Assembly: GCA_034440115.1 (NCBI GenBank)
Contig: JAWXBM010000042.1
Location: 34,928-98,927 of the forward strand
Source: JAWXBM01 sp034440115
GTDB lineage: Bacteria > Pseudomonadota > Gammaproteobacteria > Xanthomonadales > SZUA-36
DNA: 64,000 bases
Direction of reading: 5' to 3'
Shown: in pieces, positions 1 through 7,672 of the stretch
Layout of the letters: each line of letters begins with the position of its first letter
Position numbering within the stretch: position 1 is the stretch's first letter
Position numbers and translations under genes: made by a program
The notes under the pieces: model-generated
What the model was told of the DNA's origin: nothing
The model's input: the letters and a program-made list of their open reading frames with translations, nothing else
Database searches by the model: none

Positions 1-95
1 ACGCACAGCATCTTACTACCGGCTTTGAGGTCCTCTACGACCACAACTCCAACATTATCTCGTTTGTCATGCACCAGCAGCTGAGGTATCGCCAA
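1..95 (-). CDS. UxaA/SuyA-family small subunit, SAF domain (partial, runs off left edge)
   Basis: Only the first 31 codons are in the window. They read as the start of the SAF domain found in the small subunit of altronate dehydratase-type (UxaA) enzymes and of (2R)-sulfolactate sulfo-lyase (SuyA): a VHDKRDNVGVVVVEDLKAG stretch with the usual spacing. The start is taken as TTG at 95 because GGAGAT lies six bases upstream; an upstream in-frame GTG at 155-153 has no well-spaced ribosome site. The gene is divergent from the GntR regulator and shares its control region. Family identity is fairly clear, but substrate (sugar acid or sulfonate) cannot be told from this fragment. Confidence 0.6.
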   Translation of the reverse strand, partial: MAIPQLLVHDKRDNVGVVVVEDLKAGSKMLC

Positions 96-155
96 TTTTT
101 TATCTCCCGACTGCCACCGTTCCTCGTGGCCAAGGTTTGTTATCAATGACTCATA

Positions 156-196
156 CACTCTTATATAATACAACTAATATATAAGATATAAGAGTG
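156..196. promoter_or_regulatory. 11-bp inverted repeat in the divergent control region, candidate operator
   Basis: CACTCTTATAT at 156-166 is repeated in perfect inverse as ATATAAGAGTG at 186-196, with arm centres 30 bp apart. A TATAAT hexamer at 164-169 overlaps the left arm and could be a -10 box for the GntR operon, though no convincing -35 was found. The position between two divergent genes suggests a regulator binding site. That the neighbouring GntR protein binds here is inference. Confidence 0.5.
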
Positions 197-218
197 GTGT
201 TCAATACGTGGAAAACGC

Positions 219-231
219 GTATTATTAATAC
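219..231. promoter_or_regulatory. 13-bp palindrome, candidate GntR operator
   Basis: GTATTATTAATAC is a perfect palindrome 30 bp upstream of the gntR start. GT at one end and AC at the other fit the loose GT...AC consensus of GntR-family operators. Autoregulation of the GntR operon from this site is inference. Confidence 0.45.
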
Positions 232-260
232 TCATCGACACAGCCACAGGGAAGCCACTG

Positions 261-986
261 ATGCAGGCGCAAACCGGACCTCAACTGCAACCTCTGTATC
301 GACAAGTTTATGACGCGTTGATGATCCGGATTGTGGAAGGCGATTGGCTTCCGAGTGAATCGCTGCCTTCCGAACAAGCACTTGCTGATGAACTTAAGGT
401 GAGTCAGGGGACCGTGCGAAAAGCGCTGGATGCACTTGTCAGTGAAAAGCTGGTAGAGCGCCGTCAAGGAAAGGGTACATTCGTGGCGGAGCACACTCAG
501 GAACGTTCCCTCTTCCAGTTTTTCAGATTATCGCGAGAGAATGGTGAGCGTGTGGTGCCTGAAAGCACTGGCATAAAGGTCAAGCGCCGCGCAGCGAACA
601 AAACCGAATCGAGCAAGCTTGGCCTGGTGGCGAAATCGGAAGTTATCATTATAAGCCGGACCCGAACCATCGATGGTAAAGCGGCAGTACTCGAAAAGAT
701 TGTAGTTTCCGCGTCGCTTTTCCCCGATCTCGACAAGCGGGAGGCTCTGCCTAATTCGCTGTATTGCCTCTACCAGCGTGACTACGGCATTAACATCATC
801 CGGGTCGAAGAAGCTCTCAAAGCGGACATTGCAAAAGCAGACGAGGCGGTGCGGCTGGGATTAAAGCGGGGCAGCCCACTGCTGCATATTGAACGCATTG
901 CTGTTGGGATGGACGGTGTGCGTGCGGAGTATCGAGTTTGCCGTTGCGATACCAACAAGCTCGTTTATGCTGTCAGCCTGCGATAA
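261..986 (+). CDS. GntR-family (HutC/UTRA) transcriptional regulator
   Basis: A 241-residue protein with an N-terminal winged helix-turn-helix (about residues 10-77, including LPSEQALADELKVSQGTVRKA and the wing RRQGKGTFV). A C-terminal UTRA ligand-binding domain follows (about 95-235). HutC-type GntR proteins usually sense a sugar phosphate or related metabolite. AGGGA eight bases before the ATG supports the start. It is the first gene of a plus-strand set with the PfkB kinase and LacD-like aldolase, so it probably controls that operon and perhaps the divergent UxaA/SuyA-type gene. Two palindromes upstream are candidate operators. Family is firm; ligand is unknown. Confidence 0.88.
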   Translation: MQAQTGPQLQPLYRQVYDALMIRIVEGDWLPSESLPSEQALADELKVSQGTVRKALDALVSEKLVERRQGKGTFVAEHTQERSLFQFFRLSRENGERVVPESTGIKVKRRAANKTESSKLGLVAKSEVIIISRTRTIDGKAAVLEKIVVSASLFPDLDKREALPNSLYCLYQRDYGINIIRVEEALKADIAKADEAVRLGLKRGSPLLHIERIAVGMDGVRAEYRVCRCDTNKLVYAVSLR

Positions 987-1115
987 CAAGTGCGTGGTTG
1001 ATTCGCGGAATTCTGCCAGAATGACCAGCCCTAATGCCAAAGTCGACTGTCGCGGTTTCCGGCTCTATCCCGCAGGATGCGCACTGGCTTGCTGCATGTT
1101 CAATGGCTGGCAGTC

Positions 1116-2009
1116 ATGACCGTAGTCCTGTGCGTCGGACATGCTGTTCAGGACTTTGTTTTCACATTGGATACTCTGCCAACTCGTGCCGAAAAGCATG
1201 CTGCTTCAAGTTTGAAAAGTGTCGGCGGCGGGCCAGCCGCTTCCGCAGCGGTTGCGATTGCGCGTTTGGGAGCAAAGGCAATTTTGGTCAGCCGTCTGGG
1301 GCAGGATACGATCGGTGACCTGATCCTGGACGATTTGAGTTCGTCCGGCGTTGACACTCGTTTCATACGGCGTTTTGAGAATTGCCAATCATCGCTATCC
1401 GCCGTCATGGTTAATCAGGAAGGCGAGAGAATGATCGTCAATTACCTGGATCCTGCACTGCCGGAAGATGCTGGATGGCTGGATGGCATGCTACCGCAGA
1501 AAGTGGATGCCGTACTTGCTGACAGCCGCTGGCCACAGGCGGCAGTGTCATTGCTTGCTCAGGCCAAAGAGGCCTGCTTGCCTGCTGTACTGGATGCGGA
1601 TCAACTGGGGCGGCTTGACCGAAAGACGCTAGGCGCAGCGACGCATGCTGCCTTTTCCGCGGAAGGGCTGGCAGAATTTGCGGGCCATCGGGTGTTCGAC
1701 AGGGCCTTGAGCGAATTGTCGGCGGAACTCGGTATTTGGTGTTGCGTCACTTTGGGAAAGGACGGCGTTATGTACACCGAAAAAGGACGCGTCGAGCAAT
1801 TCCCTTCTTTCGCGGTCGAGGCCATTGACACCTTGGGGGCCGGTGACATCTGGCATGGATGTTTTGCCTGTGCACTGGCCGAAGGCCAGCCGGCGCCGGA
1901 TGCCATCCGATTTGCCTCTGCGGCGGCTGCCATCAAGGTCACCCGATCCGGCGGGCGTTCAGGCGCACCCACGAGGGATGAGGTCGAACATTTTCTTTTA
2001 CATCATTGA
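1116..2009 (+). CDS. PfkB-family carbohydrate kinase
   Basis: ATP-dependent sugar or sugar-phosphate kinase of the ribokinase fold. It shows the N-terminal glycine-rich GGGPAA motif (residues 37-42) and the catalytic DTLGAGD motif ending in the base Asp244; length 297 fits the family. I place the start at 1116 (MTVVLCVG) because the fold begins there; an upstream ATG at 1077 would add 13 unconvincing residues. The stop overlaps the region just before the aldolase gene. Pairing with a LacD-type aldolase suggests phosphorylation of a ketohexose 6-phosphate, such as tagatose 6-phosphate, or of 6-deoxy-6-sulfofructose. KDG or fructose kinase are alternatives. Confidence 0.85.
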   Translation: MTVVLCVGHAVQDFVFTLDTLPTRAEKHAASSLKSVGGGPAASAAVAIARLGAKAILVSRLGQDTIGDLILDDLSSSGVDTRFIRRFENCQSSLSAVMVNQEGERMIVNYLDPALPEDAGWLDGMLPQKVDAVLADSRWPQAAVSLLAQAKEACLPAVLDADQLGRLDRKTLGAATHAAFSAEGLAEFAGHRVFDRALSELSAELGIWCCVTLGKDGVMYTEKGRVEQFPSFAVEAIDTLGAGDIWHGCFACALAEGQPAPDAIRFASAAAAIKVTRSGGRSGAPTRDEVEHFLLHH

Positions 2010-2026
2010 CGGAACAGGTTTGGGAA

Positions 2027-3058
2027 ATGGAACTATCTGCTGGAAAAGTTTGGAGCATGCGCCGCATGGCAGACGCAAACGGGCGATTCAAAATGACGGC
2101 CGTCGATCAGCGGCCGCCCATCAAGAACTTTATAAAAGAACAACGCAAAACCGATGAAGCGCCGTGGACGGACGTAGCCGGAATCAAGCGTCTGTTCATC
2201 GAGGAATTGCAAAACGAATCTTCGGCTATGTTACTGGACCCGCACTATGCTTATCCAGGCGGCGTGTCTGTTTACAATCCCGCCAAGGGCCTGATACTGA
2301 CACTGGAGGATTCAAACTTCATCGAGACGGCAGAAGGTCGTCTGTCGGCGGAAATCGATGATTGGTCCGTGGAAAAGATTAAACGGGTCGGTGGAGACGG
2401 AGTAAAGCTTCTTTGCTGGTACCGTCCCGATGCAGAGCCGGAATTGTGCCGCAAACAGCAGGACTTTACCCAGCGCGTGGGCGAAGCCTGTGCAAAATAC
2501 GATGTAGCCTTTGTTTTTGAGTTGTTGGTTTATCCGCTATTAAAGGATGAAGGAAAGGCCGCTGAACTCAAATTGAGAAAACCTGATTGGGTTGTTGCTA
2601 GCGTGCGGACGTTCGCAGATGATAAATTTGGTGTTGATGTATTCAAGCTCGAAAGTCCCATGCCAGTTGAACATGTGCCCGGCGTGGGCAGGGGCGAGTG
2701 GAGACAGGCTCAGCAAATTTTTGATGCGGTTGGTGCTGCTGCCGGGCGACCGTGGGTCATGCTCTCGGCCGGCGCCGGCAAAGAGGAATTCCTGAAAATT
2801 ATGGGCCATGCATATGAGGCAGGTGCGTCAGGATATCTCGCTGGGCGGGCCATTTGGTGGAATGCTTTTCAGCATTTTCCTGATATAGATCGGGTCCGCA
2901 CGATCCTGAGGGATGAAGCCGTGACCTACATGAAGACCCTGAATCACCTGACCGACAGCAAAGCCCTGCCATGGCACATGCATGATTGTTTCAACCGAAA
3001 AGGGATGAGTTTTTCACCAGCAGACTCGACCTTCCGGCACCGTTATTCTGCGTTCTAG
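2027..3058 (+). CDS. LacD-type class I sugar-bisphosphate aldolase
   Basis: Similar to tagatose-1,6-bisphosphate aldolase (LacD) and relatives such as sulfofructose-1-phosphate aldolase. The N-terminal AVDQRPP motif is present. So is the Schiff-base lysine in DVFKLESP (Lys207 from the ATG at 2027), matching DVLKVE in LacD. The expected reaction is cleavage of a ketose bisphosphate to glycerone phosphate and an aldehyde phosphate. A TTG at 2006 would overlap the kinase stop and extend the N-terminus by seven residues; I prefer the ATG. This is the last gene of the operon, convergent with the sulfatase. Class is clear, substrate inferred from the neighbouring amino-sugar genes. Confidence 0.8.
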   Translation: MELSAGKVWSMRRMADANGRFKMTAVDQRPPIKNFIKEQRKTDEAPWTDVAGIKRLFIEELQNESSAMLLDPHYAYPGGVSVYNPAKGLILTLEDSNFIETAEGRLSAEIDDWSVEKIKRVGGDGVKLLCWYRPDAEPELCRKQQDFTQRVGEACAKYDVAFVFELLVYPLLKDEGKAAELKLRKPDWVVASVRTFADDKFGVDVFKLESPMPVEHVPGVGRGEWRQAQQIFDAVGAAAGRPWVMLSAGAGKEEFLKIMGHAYEAGASGYLAGRAIWWNAFQHFPDIDRVRTILRDEAVTYMKTLNHLTDSKALPWHMHDCFNRKGMSFSPADSTFRHRYSAF

Positions 3059-3085
3059 CACTGACTGGCATTCATGCCCCGGAGG

Positions 3086-3110
3086 CTGACCGCTACACTC
3101 TAGTGGTCAG
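3086..3110. terminator. Hairpin between convergent operons
   Basis: CTGACCGCTA (3086-3095) pairs with TAGTGGTCAG (3101-3110) around a five-base loop, with one G-T pair. It lies between the aldolase stop and the sulfatase stop, which it overlaps, so it could serve both strands. The following T-tract is short. Confidence 0.5.
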
Positions 3111-4576
3111 TTGTTGGTAACCAGGTCCAATTGTGACGGCGGCGGTGTGAATGAAGCTACATGTTCATCCCGGATCTTTATCAATTCATTCACGATCTCC
3201 GGATGTTGGTCCGCCACATCGTATTGCTCGGAAGGGTCGACCAGGAGGTCAAAGAGCAGTGGCGGTTCGTGAACTACCGGTGCATCCGACGGGGATAGTG
3301 GGTCTGAGGTTTTGAAATGTAGCTTGTAGCGACCGTGCCTAATACCGACGACTTCTTGGAATCGATAGTAGAACATAACCTGCCGAGGGCCCTTGGCGTT
3401 TTTCAGAAGCACGGCTGAAAGATCGTAGCCGTCCAGTACGCGATCTTTGGGAAGGCTGGCTCCAATTAGTGCGGCAAAGGTCGGCAGCAAGTCCAGAGTC
3501 GATCCCATTTCGGTCACGACTTCTGATTTAACCTTGCCGGGCCACCAGAAGATAGTCGGTTCGCGCATGCCGCCCTCCCAGGTCGTGCCTTTGGCGCCAC
3601 GCAACATACCTGCCGATCCACCATATTGATTCATAACCATCCACGGACCATTGTCGGATGTGAAGATCACCAGGGTATTCTCCGCAATGCCGCTTTTTTT
3701 CAAAGCATCGATGACTTGACCGACACTCCAGTCCAGTTCCTCCACGGCATCACCGTAAATGCCGCGAAGGCTTTTGCCCCTGAATGCCGGTGATGCAAAC
3801 ACGGGCACATGAGGCATATTGTGGGCAAGGTAGAGAAAAAATGGTTTGCTCCGGTTATTTTTGATAAATCGCACCGCTTCTTCAGTGTATTGGCGGGTGA
3901 TTGTCTCTTGATCCGCCGGTTGCTGAATGATTTCCTCGTTGCGCATCAGCGGTACATTCCAATGCTTGGCCTGTGGGTGCTCGAACATGTCGACATGTTC
4001 GGGCAATACCTCGCGTGAACGATACAGGGTCGGGGCCATATCGTTGCTGAAAGGAATGCCAAAGTAGTAATCGAAGCCCTGGTTCGTTGGCAGGAATTTT
4101 GGCAGATGACCAAGGTGCCACTTGCCAATGGCGGCAGTGGCGTAACCATTGTCCTTAAGAAGTTCCGCGATGGTGTATTCTTCCGGCGGCAATCCGCCCA
4201 AAGAGTTCGTGTTGAATGTCCATCTTGCAGGGTCGGTGGGCGCTGTGCCGTTGCGGGCCGGTAGTCTACCGCTCATCAGTGCAGCACGACTTGCCGAGCA
4301 ACTCGGAGATGCCACATAGAAATTCGTCCACTTCAATCCTTCCGTTGCAATCTGGTCGAGTTGTGGTGTCTTGATTGTAGGATGGCCGAACGAGCCCAGA
4401 TCGCCATAACCCAAGTCGTCGGCTAATATGATCACAATATTGGGTTTTTGTGCAGATGTTGCTGCTAAAGCTTCAGTGGCAATACATGTACATAGCCAAA
4501 CTGCTACCAGCCAATATGGGACGACAAAATTGCACAAGCTCTCCCAGACCTTGTTTTCGAATTGAGCCGCAGACAT
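3107..4576 (-). CDS. Exported S1-family sulfatase, GALNS/arylsulfatase A-like
   Basis: A 489-residue sulfate-ester hydrolase. Metal-binding ADDLGYGDLG (52-61) is followed by the formylglycine motif C93-S-A-S-R with AALMSGR, and later KWHLGH and the FTSDNG metal site. Ala replaces the usual Pro in CxPSR, which the formylglycine rule tolerates. The order of blocks, including LPARNG and the GGMREP segment, resembles human N-acetylgalactosamine-6-sulfatase. A hydrophobic stretch ending in TEALA-A near residue 38 indicates export. GAGGAG seven bases upstream fixes the start. It is the last gene of the nine-gene operon. No formylglycine-generating enzyme is encoded in the window. Likely role: desulfating a sulfated amino sugar in the periplasm. 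Confidence 0.88.
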   Translation of the reverse strand: MSAAQFENKVWESLCNFVVPYWLVAVWLCTCIATEALAATSAQKPNIVIILADDLGYGDLGSFGHPTIKTPQLDQIATEGLKWTNFYVASPSCSASRAALMSGRLPARNGTAPTDPARWTFNTNSLGGLPPEEYTIAELLKDNGYATAAIGKWHLGHLPKFLPTNQGFDYYFGIPFSNDMAPTLYRSREVLPEHVDMFEHPQAKHWNVPLMRNEEIIQQPADQETITRQYTEEAVRFIKNNRSKPFFLYLAHNMPHVPVFASPAFRGKSLRGIYGDAVEELDWSVGQVIDALKKSGIAENTLVIFTSDNGPWMVMNQYGGSAGMLRGAKGTTWEGGMREPTIFWWPGKVKSEVVTEMGSTLDLLPTFAALIGASLPKDRVLDGYDLSAVLLKNAKGPRQVMFYYRFQEVVGIRHGRYKLHFKTSDPLSPSDAPVVHEPPLLFDLLVDPSEQYDVADQHPEIVNELIKIRDEHVASFTPPPSQLDLVTNN

Positions 4577-4608
4577 TACTTTGCTCCTCTATCAATTACG
4601 GAATGGGG

Positions 4609-5529
4609 CTAGGTCGATACGGGTAAAGCACGATACCAGTCTCGAATCTTCCGGAACCCCACGAGATGGAGGTTCTGTGCGCGCAACCAGTCCAGGAAGT
4701 TAGCACTTCCAAACAGCGCATACTCATCGGTACGCCAGTGCGCACGGGGCGGAATGATGGTCTCGATGTCGCCCGGTGCATTGCAATGAAATGCCAGAAA
4801 ACTCAGCCCGACAGGGACCGACTGGATCAGGTCCTTATAAGCGCTTTCGCACTGTTCAGCACTAACCCCGAGGGTTTGGCTGAAAAAATCGAGCACGGGC
4901 ATGTTCCGTGAACACAGTTCCTCGAGTATCGGATCATAGAGCCTTGCATCAATTTCTCCCGTATTGTTAAGCGCGGACAAGTACTGCTCCATAACTCGCG
5001 GTAAAACAGCGGGCAAACGATATTCCTGCGCGAGTTTCAAGTAAATCTCCATCAGCTCCGGCATCAAGGCCGCACCCATGTGCGCATCGATGTGGGTCAT
5101 GTCCACTCCGGCTGCAATCGCGGTATCGATCTGTGCTCGCATTTCACTCTCTGCTGCTTCGGGAACGAGGTGGTCGCGCAGCAACTTCACGTTCCGCCAC
5201 ATGTAGCCGTCATCATCGATCAGCCCTGAATGCCTCGATGTCGTTGATAATGGTCGCCACCGGTAGCCCGACCACTCGCTGGTCAAGGTCAGATGTACAC
5301 CCATATCCAGTGTCGGATCCGACTGGCATTGCAGGGCGAGTTCGCGAAACCAGGGACACGGGACCATTACCGATCCGCAGGTAATGAATCCATGGTTTGC
5401 CAAATCGAAAAATGCCTTGTTTGCTCCGTGGCACATGCCGACATCGTCAATATGTGCGATGACGATCCGTGCATCGTCAGCCAGACCCAATGATCGCGCC
5501 AGATGTCTTACTTGCGAATAATTCTTCAT
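4609..5529 (-). CDS. ChbG/YdjC-family carbohydrate deacetylase
   Basis: A 306-residue cytoplasmic protein with no signal peptide. Metal and catalytic motifs of the YdjC/ChbG/HpnK family are visible: HIDDVGM near residue 26 (metal and base aspartates), GVHLTLT, and THIDAHMG (the H-x-D-x-H group). Family members remove N-acetyl groups from amino sugars, for example ChbG on chito-oligosaccharides. Because the operon has no NagA/AgaA homologue, this is a good candidate for the de-N-acetylation step. It lies six bases after the small membrane protein gene and 32 before the sulfatase. Family is solid; the substrate is inferred. Confidence 0.83.
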   Translation of the reverse strand: MKNYSQVRHLARSLGLADDARIVIAHIDDVGMCHGANKAFFDLANHGFITCGSVMVPCPWFRELALQCQSDPTLDMGVHLTLTSEWSGYRWRPLSTTSRHSGLIDDDGYMWRNVKLLRDHLVPEAAESEMRAQIDTAIAAGVDMTHIDAHMGAALMPELMEIYLKLAQEYRLPAVLPRVMEQYLSALNNTGEIDARLYDPILEELCSRNMPVLDFFSQTLGVSAEQCESAYKDLIQSVPVGLSFLAFHCNAPGDIETIIPPRAHWRTDEYALFGSANFLDWLRAQNLHLVGFRKIRDWYRALPVST

Positions 5530-5535
5530 GCTGCT

Positions 5536-5937
5536 CTATTGTCCTTTCGTATCATTTTCAGCGAAGCTCAGCGGTGTTTCGATGTTGAGATTCTGGCCCT
5601 TGAAATACATGCGAAATTCCACCCGCGGTGTTTCTCCCATCCCATCTTTCGCCGCCTGCAGCCAAATATGATGTGAGTTGTGATGGGTGAAAGTAAATTG
5701 TCCCTGCTCATTGGTCATGGCCCTGCTGCCCAACACGGTGACGAGAAGCTCCTTGTTTAACAGTGTGACCGTCGCCCCACCAACGGGTTTACCGTCGGCC
5801 GCCACGACCCGGCCCTTGATGATTCCGTCGTCATTGAATGAAACAATGGTGTTCCAGCCGGCCGTGATAATCAGAAAGACGCCGAAAGTGATGGCAAAGC
5901 GATTGCAAAACAGGGTGTAGAGTGCCGAATGCAACAT
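5536..5937 (-). CDS. Small membrane-anchored protein with carboxypeptidase-regulatory-like domain
   Basis: 133 residues. One N-terminal membrane segment (about 12-33) precedes a beta-sandwich of the carboxypeptidase-regulatory type (GIIKGRVVAADGKPVGGATV, then TNEQGQFTF). The fold should face the periplasm. Its ATG shares one base with the stop of the MalG-like permease gene (TGATG), so translation is probably coupled. That places it physically with the ABC importer, where such a protein is not a usual component. It could help bind substrate or scaffold the transporter; function is unknown. Confidence 0.7.
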   Translation of the reverse strand: MLHSALYTLFCNRFAITFGVFLIITAGWNTIVSFNDDGIIKGRVVAADGKPVGGATVTLLNKELLVTVLGSRAMTNEQGQFTFTHHNSHHIWLQAAKDGMGETPRVEFRMYFKGQNLNIETPLSFAENDTKGQ

Positions 5938-6749
5938 CAGCCTTTCGTGGCCCCGGTAGTCAAGCCTTGTATGAATTGTTTTTGTGCCAGCAGGAAGATA
6001 ACGAGGCCCGGAATCAACACCATGATGCAGAACGCGTACAACGCGCCGGAGGTGTCTTCAACAACAGACAGGAAATTCGCCAGTCCCAGGGGCAGCGTTT
6101 GCATGTTATCGTCGCGGAGGATGATCAATGGCCAGAGAAAGCTGTTCCATGACCAGGTGAACGCGAGAACCACATTGGTTGCAATCGCGGACTGTGAAAG
6201 TGGCAGCATGATGCGAAAAATGATTTGCCACTCCGGCACCCCGTCAATTCGCGCCGAATCTATCAGGGATCTGGGCACTGCGGCAAAGCTGGCCTTGAAC
6301 ATGAAAATGCAGACGATGGTGGACATTAAAGGAAGTGCCATGCCGAGGTGCGAATTCAAAAGCCCCAATTCTTTGGTGAGCAGATACGCCGGCACGACAG
6401 TCGCCTGATACGGCACCATCATGCAACTGAGCAGCAGAAGAATTACAACCCGCTTGCCTTTAAAGTCCATAGTCAGTGCATACCCCGCCATGGCGTTAAA
6501 AATGATATTGGCGACGATGACGATGGCTGAAACCACAACACTATTGAGCAAATAACGTACAAAAGGGATCGAATACCAAGCGTCAACGTAATAGAAGATA
6601 TGGGGATTATCGGGCAGCAGAGCTGGAGGATAGGAAAACAGGTTCTCACCGGTCAGGCTGGTTTTCAGCAACCAATAAAACGGCACCAACATCACCAGGC
6701 AGGTGGTGCTGAGTAACAGGTGGGTCGCCCAAAGCGAATGACGTCGCAT
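5937..6749 (-). CDS. ABC sugar transporter permease, MalG-type
   Basis: 270 residues, about six membrane helices. It has the EAA-type cytoplasmic loop (IDGVPEWQIIFRIMLPLSQSAIATN) that docks on the ATPase and the C-terminal helix typical of carbohydrate uptake family CUT1. It works with the MalF-like partner 11 bases upstream, the binding lipoprotein and the MalK-like ATPase of the same operon. Its stop overlaps the next start by one base. Confidence 0.9.
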   Translation of the reverse strand: MRRHSLWATHLLLSTTCLVMLVPFYWLLKTSLTGENLFSYPPALLPDNPHIFYYVDAWYSIPFVRYLLNSVVVSAIVIVANIIFNAMAGYALTMDFKGKRVVILLLLSCMMVPYQATVVPAYLLTKELGLLNSHLGMALPLMSTIVCIFMFKASFAAVPRSLIDSARIDGVPEWQIIFRIMLPLSQSAIATNVVLAFTWSWNSFLWPLIILRDDNMQTLPLGLANFLSVVEDTSGALYAFCIMVLIPGLVIFLLAQKQFIQGLTTGATKG

Positions 6750-6760
6750 CTCGTCCTCGA

Positions 6761-7672
6761 TCAGTTGGTTTCGACTGCCCCGGCATTTCCGCCGGACATT
6801 CGATTGACAAGCCAGGTTAAGGCAAGGAAAAGGCTGAAATTGATGACGGTAATTGCCGCCGCGTAGTCAAACCGCGCCAAAGTGAACGCAGTCTTGTAGA
6901 TGTAAGTTATGAGTAATTCCGTTGCGTGACCCGGGCCACCACCGGTCATGACATAGACAAGGTCAAAAGCGTTGAATGAGTTGATGATTCCGATGATGAG
7001 ACAAAGGAAAATCGAAGGGCGGAGAAGTGGAAATGTGATCAGCCAGAATTGTTGCCATGAGTTTGCTCCGTCGATCTTCGCTGCCTGGTAAATGCTGGGA
7101 GGAATATTCTGTAATCCCGTCAATATAATGATCATGTACAAGCCAACGACTTGCCAGATCGAAACCAGGACAATCGAAGGTAGTGCCAGGTTAAAATCTT
7201 CCAGGAAGGGCTGGCTGTGATCGATGAGGCCGATGTACATCAGGAAATAGTTGATCAATCCTGTTTTTTCGCTGAAAAGCCAGAGCCAGATGACGCCAGT
7301 GGCCACTGTCATGACAGGAAAAGACATAAAAATGATGGTTCGATAAATGTTGCGCCCGAAAATGGGCCTGTTCACCAGTAAAGCAATCATCAGCCCGAGG
7401 GCGATGCCGATCGGAGAGCCGACCATGAACAACAAGGTGTTCCAAAGGCTTTGCCGGAACACATCATCGTACAGAAACAACTCTTTATAGTGATACAAGC
7501 CGGCAAATCGTGGGGGCTTGTACATGGACCAGAATTGCAAGGACAGAACGCCATTCCAGGCCAGGGGAAGAATTCGGTATAGCAGAAAAACAGCCAGAGA
7601 GGGAAACAACAGAAACCATATCAGCGTACTTTCACGCAGGCGTTTGTTGCCGATTCCAAACTTCACTGTCAT
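6761..7672 (-). CDS. ABC sugar transporter permease, MalF-type
   Basis: 303 residues with about six membrane helices and the EAA loop IDGANSWQQFWLITFPLLRPS. It is the MalF/UgpA-like half of a CUT1 sugar importer. The ATG overlaps the stop of the binding-protein gene by four bases (ATGA) and has GGAGGG just upstream, so the two are translationally coupled. Substrate is not readable from the sequence; context suggests an amino sugar or short oligosaccharide. Confidence 0.9.
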   Translation of the reverse strand: MTVKFGIGNKRLRESTLIWFLLFPSLAVFLLYRILPLAWNGVLSLQFWSMYKPPRFAGLYHYKELFLYDDVFRQSLWNTLLFMVGSPIGIALGLMIALLVNRPIFGRNIYRTIIFMSFPVMTVATGVIWLWLFSEKTGLINYFLMYIGLIDHSQPFLEDFNLALPSIVLVSIWQVVGLYMIIILTGLQNIPPSIYQAAKIDGANSWQQFWLITFPLLRPSIFLCLIIGIINSFNAFDLVYVMTGGGPGHATELLITYIYKTAFTLARFDYAAAITVINFSLFLALTWLVNRMSGGNAGAVETN

